A stretch of 64,000 nt of DNA from Mycobacterium parmense (GTDB lineage: Bacteria; Actinomycetota; Actinomycetes; Mycobacteriales; Mycobacteriaceae). This document shows, in pieces, positions 27,210-35,246 of the stretch. The position numbers were made by a program, and so were the translations under genes. The DNA is taken from contig NZ_AP022614.1 in assembly GCF_010730575.1 (NCBI RefSeq), forward strand, positions 4,030,001 to 4,094,000, in the 5' to 3' direction. Numbering within the stretch: the stretch's first letter is position 1; each line of letters begins with the position of its first letter. The notes under the pieces were generated by a model. That model saw only the letters and a program-made list of their open reading frames with translations, was not told the DNA's origin and did not search any database.

Positions 27210-27953
27210 ATGACCGACGTGCACGTCTCGTTGCCGCCCGCGCTGCAGCGAGCGCTTGATCTCCTCACCGACCCGCCAGCCGATCCCGACGTGAGCAGGG
27301 GTTACCTGGACCTGCTCGGCAGCCGACAAGAAGACGACGGCGTCTCGGTGAACACCGGCCCGATCCAGGCGGCGTGGGCGTCACCGATCGGTTCGATGCT
27401 CTACGACAACGCCCAGGCCCTCTCGCGCCGGCTGATCAGCGCGTGGCAGCTACCCCTGGAATGGCTGAACATCCCGCCGGGCGGCGTCGCGCTCGACGTC
27501 GGCTCGGGCCCCGGCAACGTCACCGCGTCGCTGGCCCGTGCCGCGGGCCCCGACGGGCTGGCCCTCGGTGTCGACATCTCCGAGCCCATGCTGCGGCGCG
27601 CCGTGCGCAACGAGGCCGGCCCGCAGGTCGGCTTCATCAAAGCCGACGCGCAGCGACTCCCCTTGCGGGACGGCACCGTCGACGCCGTCATCTCGACCGC
27701 CGTCCTGCAGCTCGTGCCGAACCCGATGGCCGCGCTTGCCGAGATGACGCGCGTGCTGCGCACCGGCGGGCGGCTGGCCGTCATGGTCCCGACCGCCGGC
27801 CGCGCAGCAAAGCTCTGGCGGATGCTGCCCAACGTCGGGGCGCACGCGTTCGACGAAGACGAGATCGGCGACTTCCTGGAAGACCACGGGTTGACCAGCG
27901 TGCGGGTCAGCAACTTCGGCCTCCTGCAGTGGGTGCGCGCCAGGTTGGGCTGA
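27210..27953 (+). CDS. Class I SAM-dependent methyltransferase
   Basis: A 247-residue methyltransferase with motif I ALDVGSGPGNVTASLA (about 93-108), an acidic residue after strand 2 (LGVDISEPML) and motif IV-like VDAVISTAVLQLVPNP. This is the Methyltransf_11 pattern. AAGGAG at 27199-27204 sets the ATG at 27210. The acceptor is unknown. The gene ends 8 bp before a convergent SRPBCC gene. Confidence 0.85.
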   Translation: MTDVHVSLPPALQRALDLLTDPPADPDVSRGYLDLLGSRQEDDGVSVNTGPIQAAWASPIGSMLYDNAQALSRRLISAWQLPLEWLNIPPGGVALDVGSGPGNVTASLARAAGPDGLALGVDISEPMLRRAVRNEAGPQVGFIKADAQRLPLRDGTVDAVISTAVLQLVPNPMAALAEMTRVLRTGGRLAVMVPTAGRAAKLWRMLPNVGAHAFDEDEIGDFLEDHGLTSVRVSNFGLLQWVRARLG

Positions 27954-27961
27954 CCGCCCCG

Positions 27962-28417
27962 CTAGCCGCCGCTTTGCGCGAGCAGGGCCAACCGGTCGAT
28001 CGATTCCCGCAACATCTCCGCCGTCGTCGCCCGCGCCCTGTCCAGCCGGGTCTCGTCGTTGAGCGCCGTCCAGTCATAGGTGTGGGTGACGCGGGTCAGG
28101 GTGTTGTTGATCTCGTTGAGCTCCCAACGCCACAGGTGCCCGGGGGGCTGCTTGCGCGGCTCCGCCGGGCACCACGCGATCTTGCTGGCTTCGATGAACT
28201 CGACGACGTGGTTCTCCCGGACCGCGCCGTTGGTCAGGACCGTCTTGAACACGTCGCCGACCCGGCGGACACGCTGCCCCGCGGCTGCCGAGGCGAGGTT
28301 GTTGTTGCCGTCCCAGCTCGGCTGGCGCGATGGATCGGCGATCAGCTCGAAGATCGTCTCGGCATTGGCGGAAATGACGCGGGTGGCGCTCACGACGCGG
28401 TCTTCGGAATCGGGCAT
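27962..28417 (-). CDS. SRPBCC family protein
   Basis: A 151-residue START/Bet v1-like protein with the typical opening VVSATRVISANAETIFELIADPSRQPSWDGN and later WRWELNEINNTLTRVTHTYDW. It folds as a helix-grip cavity that binds a hydrophobic small molecule such as a lipid or polyketide. I trimmed the frame to ATG 28417, where homology starts. A second SRPBCC gene with the same layout lies at 46274-46747. Confidence 0.8.
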   Translation of the reverse strand: MPDSEDRVVSATRVISANAETIFELIADPSRQPSWDGNNNLASAAAGQRVRRVGDVFKTVLTNGAVRENHVVEFIEASKIAWCPAEPRKQPPGHLWRWELNEINNTLTRVTHTYDWTALNDETRLDRARATTAEMLRESIDRLALLAQSGG

Positions 28418-28579
28418 AGCGCTATCCAAACATGCGGCGCCTCCACGGAGCACAAGTGACTTTGGGCTGCCGCGGTGAGGACCTTCGGCTGTGGTGTCGC
28501 GCCCCGACGGCATGCGACTCTGTCGGTGCCGGGTTCACCCGGTGGTCTGTCCGAAGTGCAGCGAGCCCATTTTTGGGCG

Positions 28580-28597
28580 AGGCCCGCCCCCGGGCCT
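28580..28597 (-). terminator. Possible terminator after the SDR gene
   Basis: A perfect stem with arms AGGCCCG and CGGGCCT around CCCC, followed on the minus strand by a second hairpin (arms GCCCA and TGGGC, 28565-28578). It lies in the 232-bp spacer downstream of the leftward SDR gene. There is no T-run, as is usual for mycobacterial terminators, so the assignment is tentative. Confidence 0.35.
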
Positions 28598-28649
28598 GTT
28601 TGACCCACCGTCACAAGACGGGGATCTGCCTTCGGACAGACCTTTTCGG

Positions 28650-29342
28650 TCAATCCGCCCGCAGCGCTTCCACCGGTCCGGACAGGGCCGCCTTGACGTA
28701 GCGGGTCTGGTCGTCGGCGAGCACCTCGGCGTCTGACCGCTCGATGCCGTCGGCGATCGCCCGGGCCACCTCACGCGGGTCGTTCTTGGGGACGTCGAAG
28801 CCGGACGTCATGTCGGTCTCCGTGTAGCTCAGGTGCACGCCGGTGACCTGGGTGCCCTGCTTCTCGAGCTCGATGCGCAGGGAGTTGGTCGCCGACCAGA
28901 GCGCCGCCTTGGAATCGCCATAGCCGCCGGAACCGGGCAGCCAGGACAGGATCGACAGGATGTCGACCAGGGCCCCGCCGCCGTTCTCGGCCAGGATGGG
29001 CGCGAACGCCTTCGCGACGCGAAGCGCGCCGAAGTAGTTGGTCTCGAAGACCGCGCGCACCTCCTCGATGTCGCTGCTCAACAACTTCGGCGCGGCGAGC
29101 ACACCGGCGTTGTTGACGACGATGGCGGCGTCGGTCGCCCTAAGCGCAAGCGCAGCAACCGAATCGGGCTTGGTCACGTCCAGCTCGACACTGACCACGC
29201 GCGGGTCGTCACTGGGCTTGGGCGCGCGCGCCGTCGCGTACACCTTCGCCGCGCCGCGCCGCAGCAGTTCGTCGACGATCGCCTTGCCGAGCCCGCGCTG
29301 CCCGCCGGTCACCACAACCGTCGACCCCTTGATGTTGACCAT
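28650..29342 (-). CDS. Short-chain dehydrogenase/reductase
   Basis: A 230-residue classical SDR. The cofactor loop TGGQRGLGKAI is near residues 12-22, NNAG near 80, and the catalytic set is Ser in DILSILSW with YGDSKAALW (Tyr-x-x-x-Lys). The N-terminus lacks a signal. ATG 29342 has AAGGAG eight bases upstream. Divergently oriented to a CGNR regulator, with TAGGTAAAG boxes at both ends of the shared promoter, so it is the likely target of that regulator. Confidence 0.88.
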   Translation of the reverse strand: MVNIKGSTVVVTGGQRGLGKAIVDELLRRGAAKVYATARAPKPSDDPRVVSVELDVTKPDSVAALALRATDAAIVVNNAGVLAAPKLLSSDIEEVRAVFETNYFGALRVAKAFAPILAENGGGALVDILSILSWLPGSGGYGDSKAALWSATNSLRIELEKQGTQVTGVHLSYTETDMTSGFDVPKNDPREVARAIADGIERSDAEVLADDQTRYVKAALSGPVEALRAD

Positions 29343-29360
29343 GATCCGCACTCCTTGACT

Positions 29361-29428
29361 TAGGTAAAGGCCGTTTGATTCTGTCAACATAATTGCGTCG
29401 CGCGACATAGTCAAGTACTCTTTACCTA
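29361..29428. promoter_or_regulatory. Divergent promoter with inverted TAGGTAAAG boxes
   Basis: TAGGTAAAG at 29361-29369 and its reverse complement CTTTACCTA at 29420-29428 flank the shared promoter; the second box touches the CGNR start codon. For the leftward SDR gene I see a -35 TTGACT (29414-29409), a 17-bp spacer and a -10 TATGTT (29391-29386), with one box just upstream and the other just downstream of the core promoter. This geometry suits repression of both genes by one protein. Confidence 0.6.
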
Positions 29429-30036
29429 TGTCTGAGCAATGGTCTGCGTCACAGCGTTACGGGCTCGCCTGCGCACCGGGTGGCCTGGGCCTGGTCCAGG
29501 ATTTCCTGAACACTGCGGGCATCGAGGGATACGGCCCGGACCTGCTGGCCGACACCGCCGTCGCCGCGCAATGGGTCGGCGGTGCTATCCGGACCTGGTC
29601 GGCGCTGCGCGGCGAGCAGGCGCGGCCACCCACGCTCACCGCCACGGATGTGACGAAGCTGCGCGGGTTGCGGGCCACTATCGCCGCGCTGGTGACCACG
29701 GGTGCGCCGCCCGGTCCGGTCGCCGGGCCAATCCAGGCGTCGTTCGCGGTGTCCGGCGCCGGGGAGGTGAGGTTGGAACCCTCAGGCACCGGCTGGCGCT
29801 GGTTGGCCTCCGCGCTTTGGGCCGAGATACTCCTTGCGCAACGTTCCGGAGTCTGGCGCCGGATCAAGCGATGCCACAACCACCGCTGCGGCTCGACGTT
29901 CTACGACCGCTCGAAGAACAACAGCGGCGTGTGGCACGACGTGAAGACGTGCGGCAACGCCGCGAACTTGCGTGCCTCCCGGGCCCGCAGACGCAACAGC
30001 GGCCAGGTGACCGGCTCACCGGTTGCGCCAACGTAG
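29428..30036 (+). CDS. CGNR zinc-finger (ABATE-type) transcriptional regulator
   Basis: A 202-residue protein with an N-terminal ligand-sensing ABATE-like domain (LACAPGGLGLVQDFLNTAG) and a C-terminal CGNR zinc finger (RCHNHRCGSTFYDRSKN, then KTCGNAANLRASR). The Cys/His set is complete and the CGN signature is present. These proteins act as DNA-binding regulators. It is divergent from an SDR gene and probably binds the TAGGTAAAG boxes. The ATG is at 29428, within the second box, which suggests tight autoregulation. Confidence 0.85.
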   Translation: MSEQWSASQRYGLACAPGGLGLVQDFLNTAGIEGYGPDLLADTAVAAQWVGGAIRTWSALRGEQARPPTLTATDVTKLRGLRATIAALVTTGAPPGPVAGPIQASFAVSGAGEVRLEPSGTGWRWLASALWAEILLAQRSGVWRRIKRCHNHRCGSTFYDRSKNNSGVWHDVKTCGNAANLRASRARRRNSGQVTGSPVAPT

Positions 30037-30350
30037 GCGACCTCAGCAGCGCTCCGCGCCGCGTGGCATCAGCCGCGCCTTCGCCGGCGCATCGATCGGT
30101 CTGCTCTTCAAGACGGCGTTCAGCGCGCTGCAGGCCCGCGCCTTGATCGGGGTGATCACGTCGAGGCTGGCGGGATTCCGGGGGATCCAGGACTGCAGTG
30201 TGAGCACAGTTCGGTCCTTCGTGTGTTCGGCCGGCGTGCCGGCTCATCGCATTGGACCGCAACCGCTTTACGGCCGCACCGCGCCGCGGTAAACGGGGTG
30301 AAAAGCCGCGCTGTGGCGTCGGGCACAGGGTCGCGCCACGCGACCGCCGG
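30037..30350. other. Convergent intergenic region, no supported gene
   Basis: About 314 bp between the CGNR gene and a convergent SDR gene. Frames crossing it have no recognisable product, and I saw no strong terminator hairpin. Confidence 0.4.
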
Positions 30351-31208
30351 TCACACCCGCCGAGCCGGCCAACTCTTGAACCGCCGCAGGTAGGCGGGCA
30401 AGCGCCGCGCCGGCAGAGCCGTCGGCCAGTCATCGGCGCGGAAGTACGCGTCGGTCCCGCCGTCGACGAAGATCGTGCTCCCGCAGAGAAAATCCGCGGC
30501 ATCCGAGAGCATGAAACACATCCAGTCGGCCATCCGCCCGGCATCGGCGAAGCCCCCGAGCGGAACGGGAAACGATCGGACCGCCTTGGCCTGCCGCGGG
30601 AAGGACAGCTGCTCCTGCAGCAAGGGCGTCATCGTTGCGCCGGGCGCGAGCGCATTGAGCCGCACACCCGCGCCCGCCCACTCCGGCAGCACCGCCTGCC
30701 GTCGCACCCAGCGAGTGACGGCGATCTTGGACGCCGCGTACATCATCGTCGGGGCGGCCGGGCCGAACAGTCGCACGGACCGCAAGGCCCTGTCAGGGTC
30801 GTTTGCGAGCAGCGCGCGCACGGTCCGCCCGGGCACCGCAGGCACCGTGGTCGATGAGTTGCTGGACACCACAACGACTTTCGGGTGATCTGTGGTCGCC
30901 AGCGCCGGGCGCCATGCCGTCAGCAGCTCGACGACGCCGAAGAAATTCACTTGAGCGATCTGACGCGGCCGGTCACGGCCGGGACTGGGACCCAGCCCGG
31001 CGGACAGCACGGCGCCCTCGAGTCTGCCGCCCGAGGCGGCGAGCACGCCGTCGGCGGCCTCGCGGCGCCCGCGCGGGGTGGACAGGTCGGCGCTGACGTC
31101 GGCATCCGCGAGGTCGACACCGATCACGGTGTGGCCGTCGTCTCGCAGTCGCCGCGCGGCCTCGCGGCCCATCCCGGAGGCCGATCCGGTGATCGCGTAG
31201 GTGCCCAT
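30351..31208 (-). CDS. Short-chain dehydrogenase/reductase
   Basis: A 285-residue SDR. The cofactor loop is TGSASGMGREAA (7-18), VDLADAD supplies the acidic residue after strand 2, and the catalytic Ser is in VVVSSNSS with YAASKIAVTRW as Tyr-x-x-x-Lys. NALAPGATMTPLL and VDGG (C-terminal) are present. The layout matches 3-alpha/NAD-type SDRs common in mycobacterial steroid or lipid metabolism, but the substrate cannot be set. A short zinc-ribbon gene ends 10 bp upstream on the same strand. Confidence 0.87.
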   Translation of the reverse strand: MGTYAITGSASGMGREAARRLRDDGHTVIGVDLADADVSADLSTPRGRREAADGVLAASGGRLEGAVLSAGLGPSPGRDRPRQIAQVNFFGVVELLTAWRPALATTDHPKVVVVSSNSSTTVPAVPGRTVRALLANDPDRALRSVRLFGPAAPTMMYAASKIAVTRWVRRQAVLPEWAGAGVRLNALAPGATMTPLLQEQLSFPRQAKAVRSFPVPLGGFADAGRMADWMCFMLSDAADFLCGSTIFVDGGTDAYFRADDWPTALPARRLPAYLRRFKSWPARRV

Positions 31209-31218
31209 GAGCCTGCGC

Positions 31219-31401
31219 TCAGGCCTTGACGCGCAGCGTCTGGTCGACCCACGCGCGAAGCGCGGTGATGGGCGCCGCGTCGACGATCACCGGGAGCCAA
31301 CGGTGGCACTGCGCGCAACGCGGCTTGCCAGGGCCCGCGGCACGGACACGGTTACGCCGCCCGCAGTGTGGGCAACCCTCGATCGCGGTGTTATCGCTCA
31401 T
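31219..31401 (-). CDS. Short zinc-ribbon protein resembling the N-terminus of a truncated thioredoxin
   Basis: A 60-residue protein from ATG 31401. CPHCGRRNRVRAAG and CAQCHRWLP form a four-cysteine zinc ribbon of the kind at the N-terminus of thioredoxin-2-type proteins, followed by the usual PVIVDA entry. It then stops after about 20 residues, without the thioredoxin fold or the WCGPC motif. It may be a genuine small zinc-ribbon protein or the remnant of a truncated thioredoxin gene. It sits 10 bp upstream of the SDR gene on the same strand. Confidence 0.55.
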   Translation of the reverse strand: MSDNTAIEGCPHCGRRNRVRAAGPGKPRCAQCHRWLPVIVDAAPITALRAWVDQTLRVKA

Positions 31402-31479
31402 GGCGACGATCCCACCACGAAGCGGGCCACGGGGTCGATGGTCATTGGTCACGAACCCCCGCGCGGGTGCGCCCGATGG

Positions 31480-32250
31480 TCAGCCGCCGGCGGCGCGCTC
31501 GACGTCGAGCAGTTGCTCGCCGCGCCGTTCCGCGTCGTAGGCCTTGCGGCCACCGCGAAGACCGAACAGTCTCTTCGAGATCAGCAGATAGACAACGGCG
31601 GCCACGTTGATGCCGAAGGTCACCACCCGCGTCATCGTGATGCCCTTGGCGAGATCGTGAATCTCCAGCGGCAGGAACACCGAAGTGGCCACCACCGCGA
31701 AGTACTCCCCCCAGCGTTTCAGCAACCAGAGCCCGACGCCCTCGATCACCTCCACCAGCGCGTAGGCGACCAGCGCGACGGTCAGCAGGGTGAGGGTCGA
31801 CGGCTTGGCGGCCAGCGCCTTCTCCAGCTCGTGCACCGCCGTCATCTGATCGACCTGAAAACCGCTGGCCCGCAACAGCGGGAGGTCCCGGTCGAGCGTG
31901 GCCTGGATGGATCCGCGGGCACCGCGGAACTTCCACACGGCGTAAGCCGCCAGCCCGATCAGCAGCGCCCGGACGAAACGCTCGATGCCGAGCGCACGAA
32001 CGATGATGGCTTGGCGCAATGCCTTGCCGCGCAATATCATCGGTGCATCCTCGGCGCGCCCGTGCCCGGCGGGTTCGCCGACGACGAACTCCCCGCACCG
32101 CAGGCAGCGCCACGCCTGGCCGAGCGCTGTGCTCGCGCTCAACCGATCGGCGAGCTCCCGGTCATCGGGACCATCGGGCCGGTACGTCACATGCCCCTGC
32201 AACCCGCAGGTGATCAGCTCCCACCGGTTGGCGCCGCCGTTTCTACACAT
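31480..32250 (-). CDS. DUF2127 membrane protein with N-terminal zinc-ribbon-like segment
   Basis: A protein of about 256 residues. The N-terminus has Cys pairs (ITCGLQGH, WRCLRCGEF) that could bind zinc. A membrane part with about four helices follows (FVRALLIGLAAYAVW; LTLLTVALVAYALVEVIEGVGLWLL; WGEYFAVVATSVFLPLEI; VVTFGINVAAVVYLLI). The VEVIEGVGLWL...WGEY pattern is typical of DUF2127. A GTG two codons upstream is an alternative start. Function unknown. Confidence 0.75.
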   Translation of the reverse strand: MCRNGGANRWELITCGLQGHVTYRPDGPDDRELADRLSASTALGQAWRCLRCGEFVVGEPAGHGRAEDAPMILRGKALRQAIIVRALGIERFVRALLIGLAAYAVWKFRGARGSIQATLDRDLPLLRASGFQVDQMTAVHELEKALAAKPSTLTLLTVALVAYALVEVIEGVGLWLLKRWGEYFAVVATSVFLPLEIHDLAKGITMTRVVTFGINVAAVVYLLISKRLFGLRGGRKAYDAERRGEQLLDVERAAGG

Positions 32251-32303
32251 GGCCACCGATCATTCAGTGCCGGCGACGACGCACGCAAGGAGGCGCGCGG
32301 CTT

Positions 32304-33710
32304 TCAAAAGCGCGGTGCGCTTCGCCGGCGCCGGGCGGTGGCGCTCACCGCGCCCAGCAGCCCGGCGAGTTCGGCGACCGGCACCTCGTCGAGGCGGTCG
32401 ACCGCGGTGACGATGTCCTCGCGCAGTGTCTGGTCGCAGAAGGGTTCGGCGAGCCAGTTGAACTTGTCCACCACGCGTTCCCAGGACATGGGCCGTGTCA
32501 ACGAACCTTCGTAATCGTCTTGCTCGCGGCGCAGGTGACGCCCGTCGTGGGTGGCGATGTGCACGCGGGCGGCCGTGCGCTGCGGGTAGTCGGCGGTTAG
32601 GTCCGCGGCGGGCTCGATTTCGACGCGGGTCAGCAGGTCCTGGACATCGGCGCGCAGAACCCGTTCGTTCTCAAGCTGTTCGGGGCCGACGCCGCCGTCC
32701 AGGAGCGCGACCGCGCTCAGGTATTTCAGGTTGTAGTCGGCCTGCTCCTTGGTGCGCGGCTGGTCCTTGTCCCCGTAGGCTCCCCCGCCGGCGAAGTCGT
32801 AAGCCCCCTGGAACACCTCGAGGGTCACCCGCGCGACGTCCGCCCCCCGCAAGTCGTTGTCGGCGCGCAGGGCCAGCACCGCGTCGATGACGACCTGCCC
32901 GTGGATCAGTGAGCAGTACTGCTTCAGGTAGGTCTGCTCGACACAGGACAGCGCCCGGTCGGCGGTGCGCATGTCGATCGGTCGGTCGAAAAGCTGCACG
33001 AGGCCGTGCGGGCCGTCGAACAGCGATCGGGGACCGGTGATCCCGCGGCCCGCCAGGATCGTCGCGTATACCGCGCGCATGCCGGTGATGGCCGGCGAAA
33101 TGCCCTTCCACTGCGACACCGGCTCGGCGTGCACCGTCGCCAGCGACACGTTGTCGGCCGTCGCGGCGGCGATCGCGTTCGCGGTCTGCCCGGCGTTCAG
33201 ATCGAGCAGCTTGGCGGCCCCCGCCGCCGCCGACATCGCCAGTTGCAGGGCGTGATTGAGACCCCGCGCCATGACGGGAACTGCTGCGCTGAAACGGCAT
33301 TGGATCTCGTAGGCGACCGCGAGGGCCAACAGGAAATCCCCGCCGCCGGCGCCGGTGTGCTCCGCGACGGCCAGGACCGCACCGAAATTGTCGGCGGGGT
33401 GGCACAACCCCCCGACCGTCAGGTAGGTGTCGAGCAGGTCGGGGTAGCGCACCAGCACCGCGTTGAAGAAGGCGGCCTGATCCACCGACGCCCGCCCACC
33501 GCCGACGAGTGTCGCCGTGGGCCGTGCGCTGAACTGTTCGGTGTGCTCGCGGATCGTCGCGATCAGCTCACCATCCAGTGAGCCGACGGCGCAGGCCACG
33601 CTGTCGAGCACGTTGCGCTTCATCAGTGCCCGCGACCTCTCGCTCAGGTCCCGGGGTTCGGCCGCCACGACGAACTCGGCCAAGTCATCCACTACATAGA
33701 TTCGCGCCAC
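32304..33710 (-). CDS. MmgE/PrpD family protein
   Basis: A 468-residue member of the family of 2-methylcitrate dehydratase PrpD, cis-aconitate decarboxylase and MmgE, which act on tricarboxylic or related acids. Recognisable segments are NVLDSVACAVGS, LDTYLTVGGLCHPADNF (with the conserved His), LALAVAYEIQCRF and PVSQWKGISPA. I prefer GTG 33710 because GGAGG lies six bases upstream; GTG 33737 is the alternative. It is followed upstream on the same strand by an IclR regulator (79 bp away), which may control it. It lacks partner prpC/prpB genes here, so a propionate role is unlikely to be complete. Confidence 0.85.
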   Translation of the reverse strand: MARIYVVDDLAEFVVAAEPRDLSERSRALMKRNVLDSVACAVGSLDGELIATIREHTEQFSARPTATLVGGGRASVDQAAFFNAVLVRYPDLLDTYLTVGGLCHPADNFGAVLAVAEHTGAGGGDFLLALAVAYEIQCRFSAAVPVMARGLNHALQLAMSAAAGAAKLLDLNAGQTANAIAAATADNVSLATVHAEPVSQWKGISPAITGMRAVYATILAGRGITGPRSLFDGPHGLVQLFDRPIDMRTADRALSCVEQTYLKQYCSLIHGQVVIDAVLALRADNDLRGADVARVTLEVFQGAYDFAGGGAYGDKDQPRTKEQADYNLKYLSAVALLDGGVGPEQLENERVLRADVQDLLTRVEIEPAADLTADYPQRTAARVHIATHDGRHLRREQDDYEGSLTRPMSWERVVDKFNWLAEPFCDQTLREDIVTAVDRLDEVPVAELAGLLGAVSATARRRRSAPRF

Positions 33711-33788
33711 TTCGCCCTCCGCCGTTCCCAGCGCCACTGAGAGAGCCTAGATGTACTCGGCCGAGCCCGCGGCCGGCGGCGCGGTTGC

Positions 33789-34652
33789 TCAGACCGCCGG
33801 CTCGATCTCGCCGGGTCGCGGTTGCGGGCTGACCGCCGTCGTCTCGTCGGTGAGTTTCTTACCGATCACCCGGATCTGGCGCGCGCTGAGCGGGCAGAGC
33901 GGATGCACGGCGAGCATCAGGGCGACTTGCCGGCGGGTGTCGAAAACCGGCGCGGCGATGGTCACCACGGGTTGTTTGCGGCGACCGGGGTTGTCGTCGG
34001 ACAGGAAGCCGATGGTGGTGAACTCCACCAGCAACTGGTCCATGATGTGGCGGACCGGGGTCGGCATCTCGTTGCTGTCGAGGGTGCCGACGACCTGCAC
34101 GGCCTGAGCGAGCGCCGGCGTCGTCCAGTCGACGTCGAAGCCGCGCTCACGCGTGTGCTCCAGCACCTGTTCGAGCCGCCGCGTGCGATCGGCGTTGGCG
34201 CCGACGCCGCGGCGGATCCATGCGCGCTGCTCCTCGGCGGTGTCCCAGGCGGCGAGCGCGACCCCGAACGGCGGGGCGTAGGGAATGCGATCGCCGGGGA
34301 TTCCCGACGGCTGGGTGGCGGGCTCACCTTCGAACGCGGTGACCACCAGGGATTCGCCGAACCGTTCCACGACGGAACAGGCGTAGCCGACCTCGCGCGA
34401 CAGTCGTAGCGCCGCGCCCCGCGCCGCGTGCGCGAGCGGCCGGGCGGTATCCGTCCGCGCGGCCACCACGGCGAGCGCGGGCCCCAGGGTGAAGGTCTTC
34501 ACGACGGGATCGCGGCTGGCCCATCCGCGGTCGCACAGCGTCTTGAGGATCGCGTGCGCCGTCGCCTGGGTGAGGTCGAGCTCGCGCACGACATCGGAGA
34601 ACCGCAGCGGCGCGTTCCCGGACCGGGCCAGCAGTTCGACGACGTCGAGCAC
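33789..34652 (-). CDS. IclR family transcriptional regulator
   Basis: A 287-residue IclR protein with an N-terminal winged helix (VLDVVELLARSG, SDVVRELDLTQATAHAILKTLCDRGW) and a C-terminal effector domain. The frame stays open upstream of GTG 34652 (QGSQAIRGSTSAPTAR) with no standard start codon nearby, so the true start may use a rare codon further out. Divergent from the SnoaL-like/SDR pair, with paired CGA[AC][CT]ATTCGAGA-type sites between them. Confidence 0.8.
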   Translation of the reverse strand: MLDVVELLARSGNAPLRFSDVVRELDLTQATAHAILKTLCDRGWASRDPVVKTFTLGPALAVVAARTDTARPLAHAARGAALRLSREVGYACSVVERFGESLVVTAFEGEPATQPSGIPGDRIPYAPPFGVALAAWDTAEEQRAWIRRGVGANADRTRRLEQVLEHTRERGFDVDWTTPALAQAVQVVGTLDSNEMPTPVRHIMDQLLVEFTTIGFLSDDNPGRRKQPVVTIAAPVFDTRRQVALMLAVHPLCPLSARQIRVIGKKLTDETTAVSPQPRPGEIEPAV

Positions 34653-34722
34653 TCGGGCCGTAGGCGCAGACGTCGATCCGCGAATGGCTTGACTCCCTTG
34701 CGGCGGAATTCCTACAGTTGAG

Positions 34723-34756
34723 CGAACATTCGAGAGCTTATATCGACTATTCGAGA
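34723..34756. promoter_or_regulatory. Twin operator-like sites between IclR and SnoaL-like genes
   Basis: CGAACATTCGAGA at 34723-34735 and CGACTATTCGAGA at 34744-34756 are spaced by exactly 21 bp, two helical turns. The first contains the perfect palindrome CGAA-CA-TTCG. The in-phase direct repeat suits an IclR dimer pair acting on both divergent genes. Confidence 0.5.
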
Positions 34757-34832
34757 AAGTAACGGATTGCGTGCTGTGGTCTTACCGGACGTCCGGCTGG
34801 CGCATCGTGGTCCACCCCAACGGAGACTTCCG

Positions 34833-35246
34833 ATGACCGAACGAGAAGACCGCCAGGACATCAGCGACCTTTTGACCCGCTACGCCACCGGCATCGACCG
34901 TCGCGACTGGCAGCTGTTTCGCACGGTCTTCACCGACGACTGCGAACTCGACTACGGCGAGATCGGCGCATGGCACGGCGTCGACACCGTCACCGACTTC
35001 ATGGAGCAGGTCCATGCCATGGCCGGACACACGCTGCACCGCCTGACCAACCAGGCCGTCACGGTCCGGGGCGACAAGGCCACTGCGCGCACCTACATCG
35101 ACGGGCTGATCATGGCCGCCGACAACGACGCCGGCGTCAACGCGATCGGCTTCTACGACGACGAGATCGTGCGAACCGGGGACGGATGGCGGATCGCCCG
35201 CCGGCGGTATACCCAGGTGCGCCTCACCCAGGTCGGCGGCGCGTAG
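34833..35246 (+). CDS. SnoaL-like / NTF2-fold protein
   Basis: A 137-residue protein of the NTF2-like cone-fold family with DLLTRYATGIDRRDW, LFRTVFTDDCELDYG and GHTLHRLTNQAVTVRGDKATARTYI-type segments (written here in parts). Such proteins include dehydratases, isomerases and lactone cyclases. Candidate catalytic residues are the Asp/Tyr and His in the cavity. ATG 34833 has GGAGA seven bases upstream. Its stop directly abuts the next SDR start (TAG then GTG), implying co-translation. Confidence 0.8.
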   Translation: MTEREDRQDISDLLTRYATGIDRRDWQLFRTVFTDDCELDYGEIGAWHGVDTVTDFMEQVHAMAGHTLHRLTNQAVTVRGDKATARTYIDGLIMAADNDAGVNAIGFYDDEIVRTGDGWRIARRRYTQVRLTQVGGA

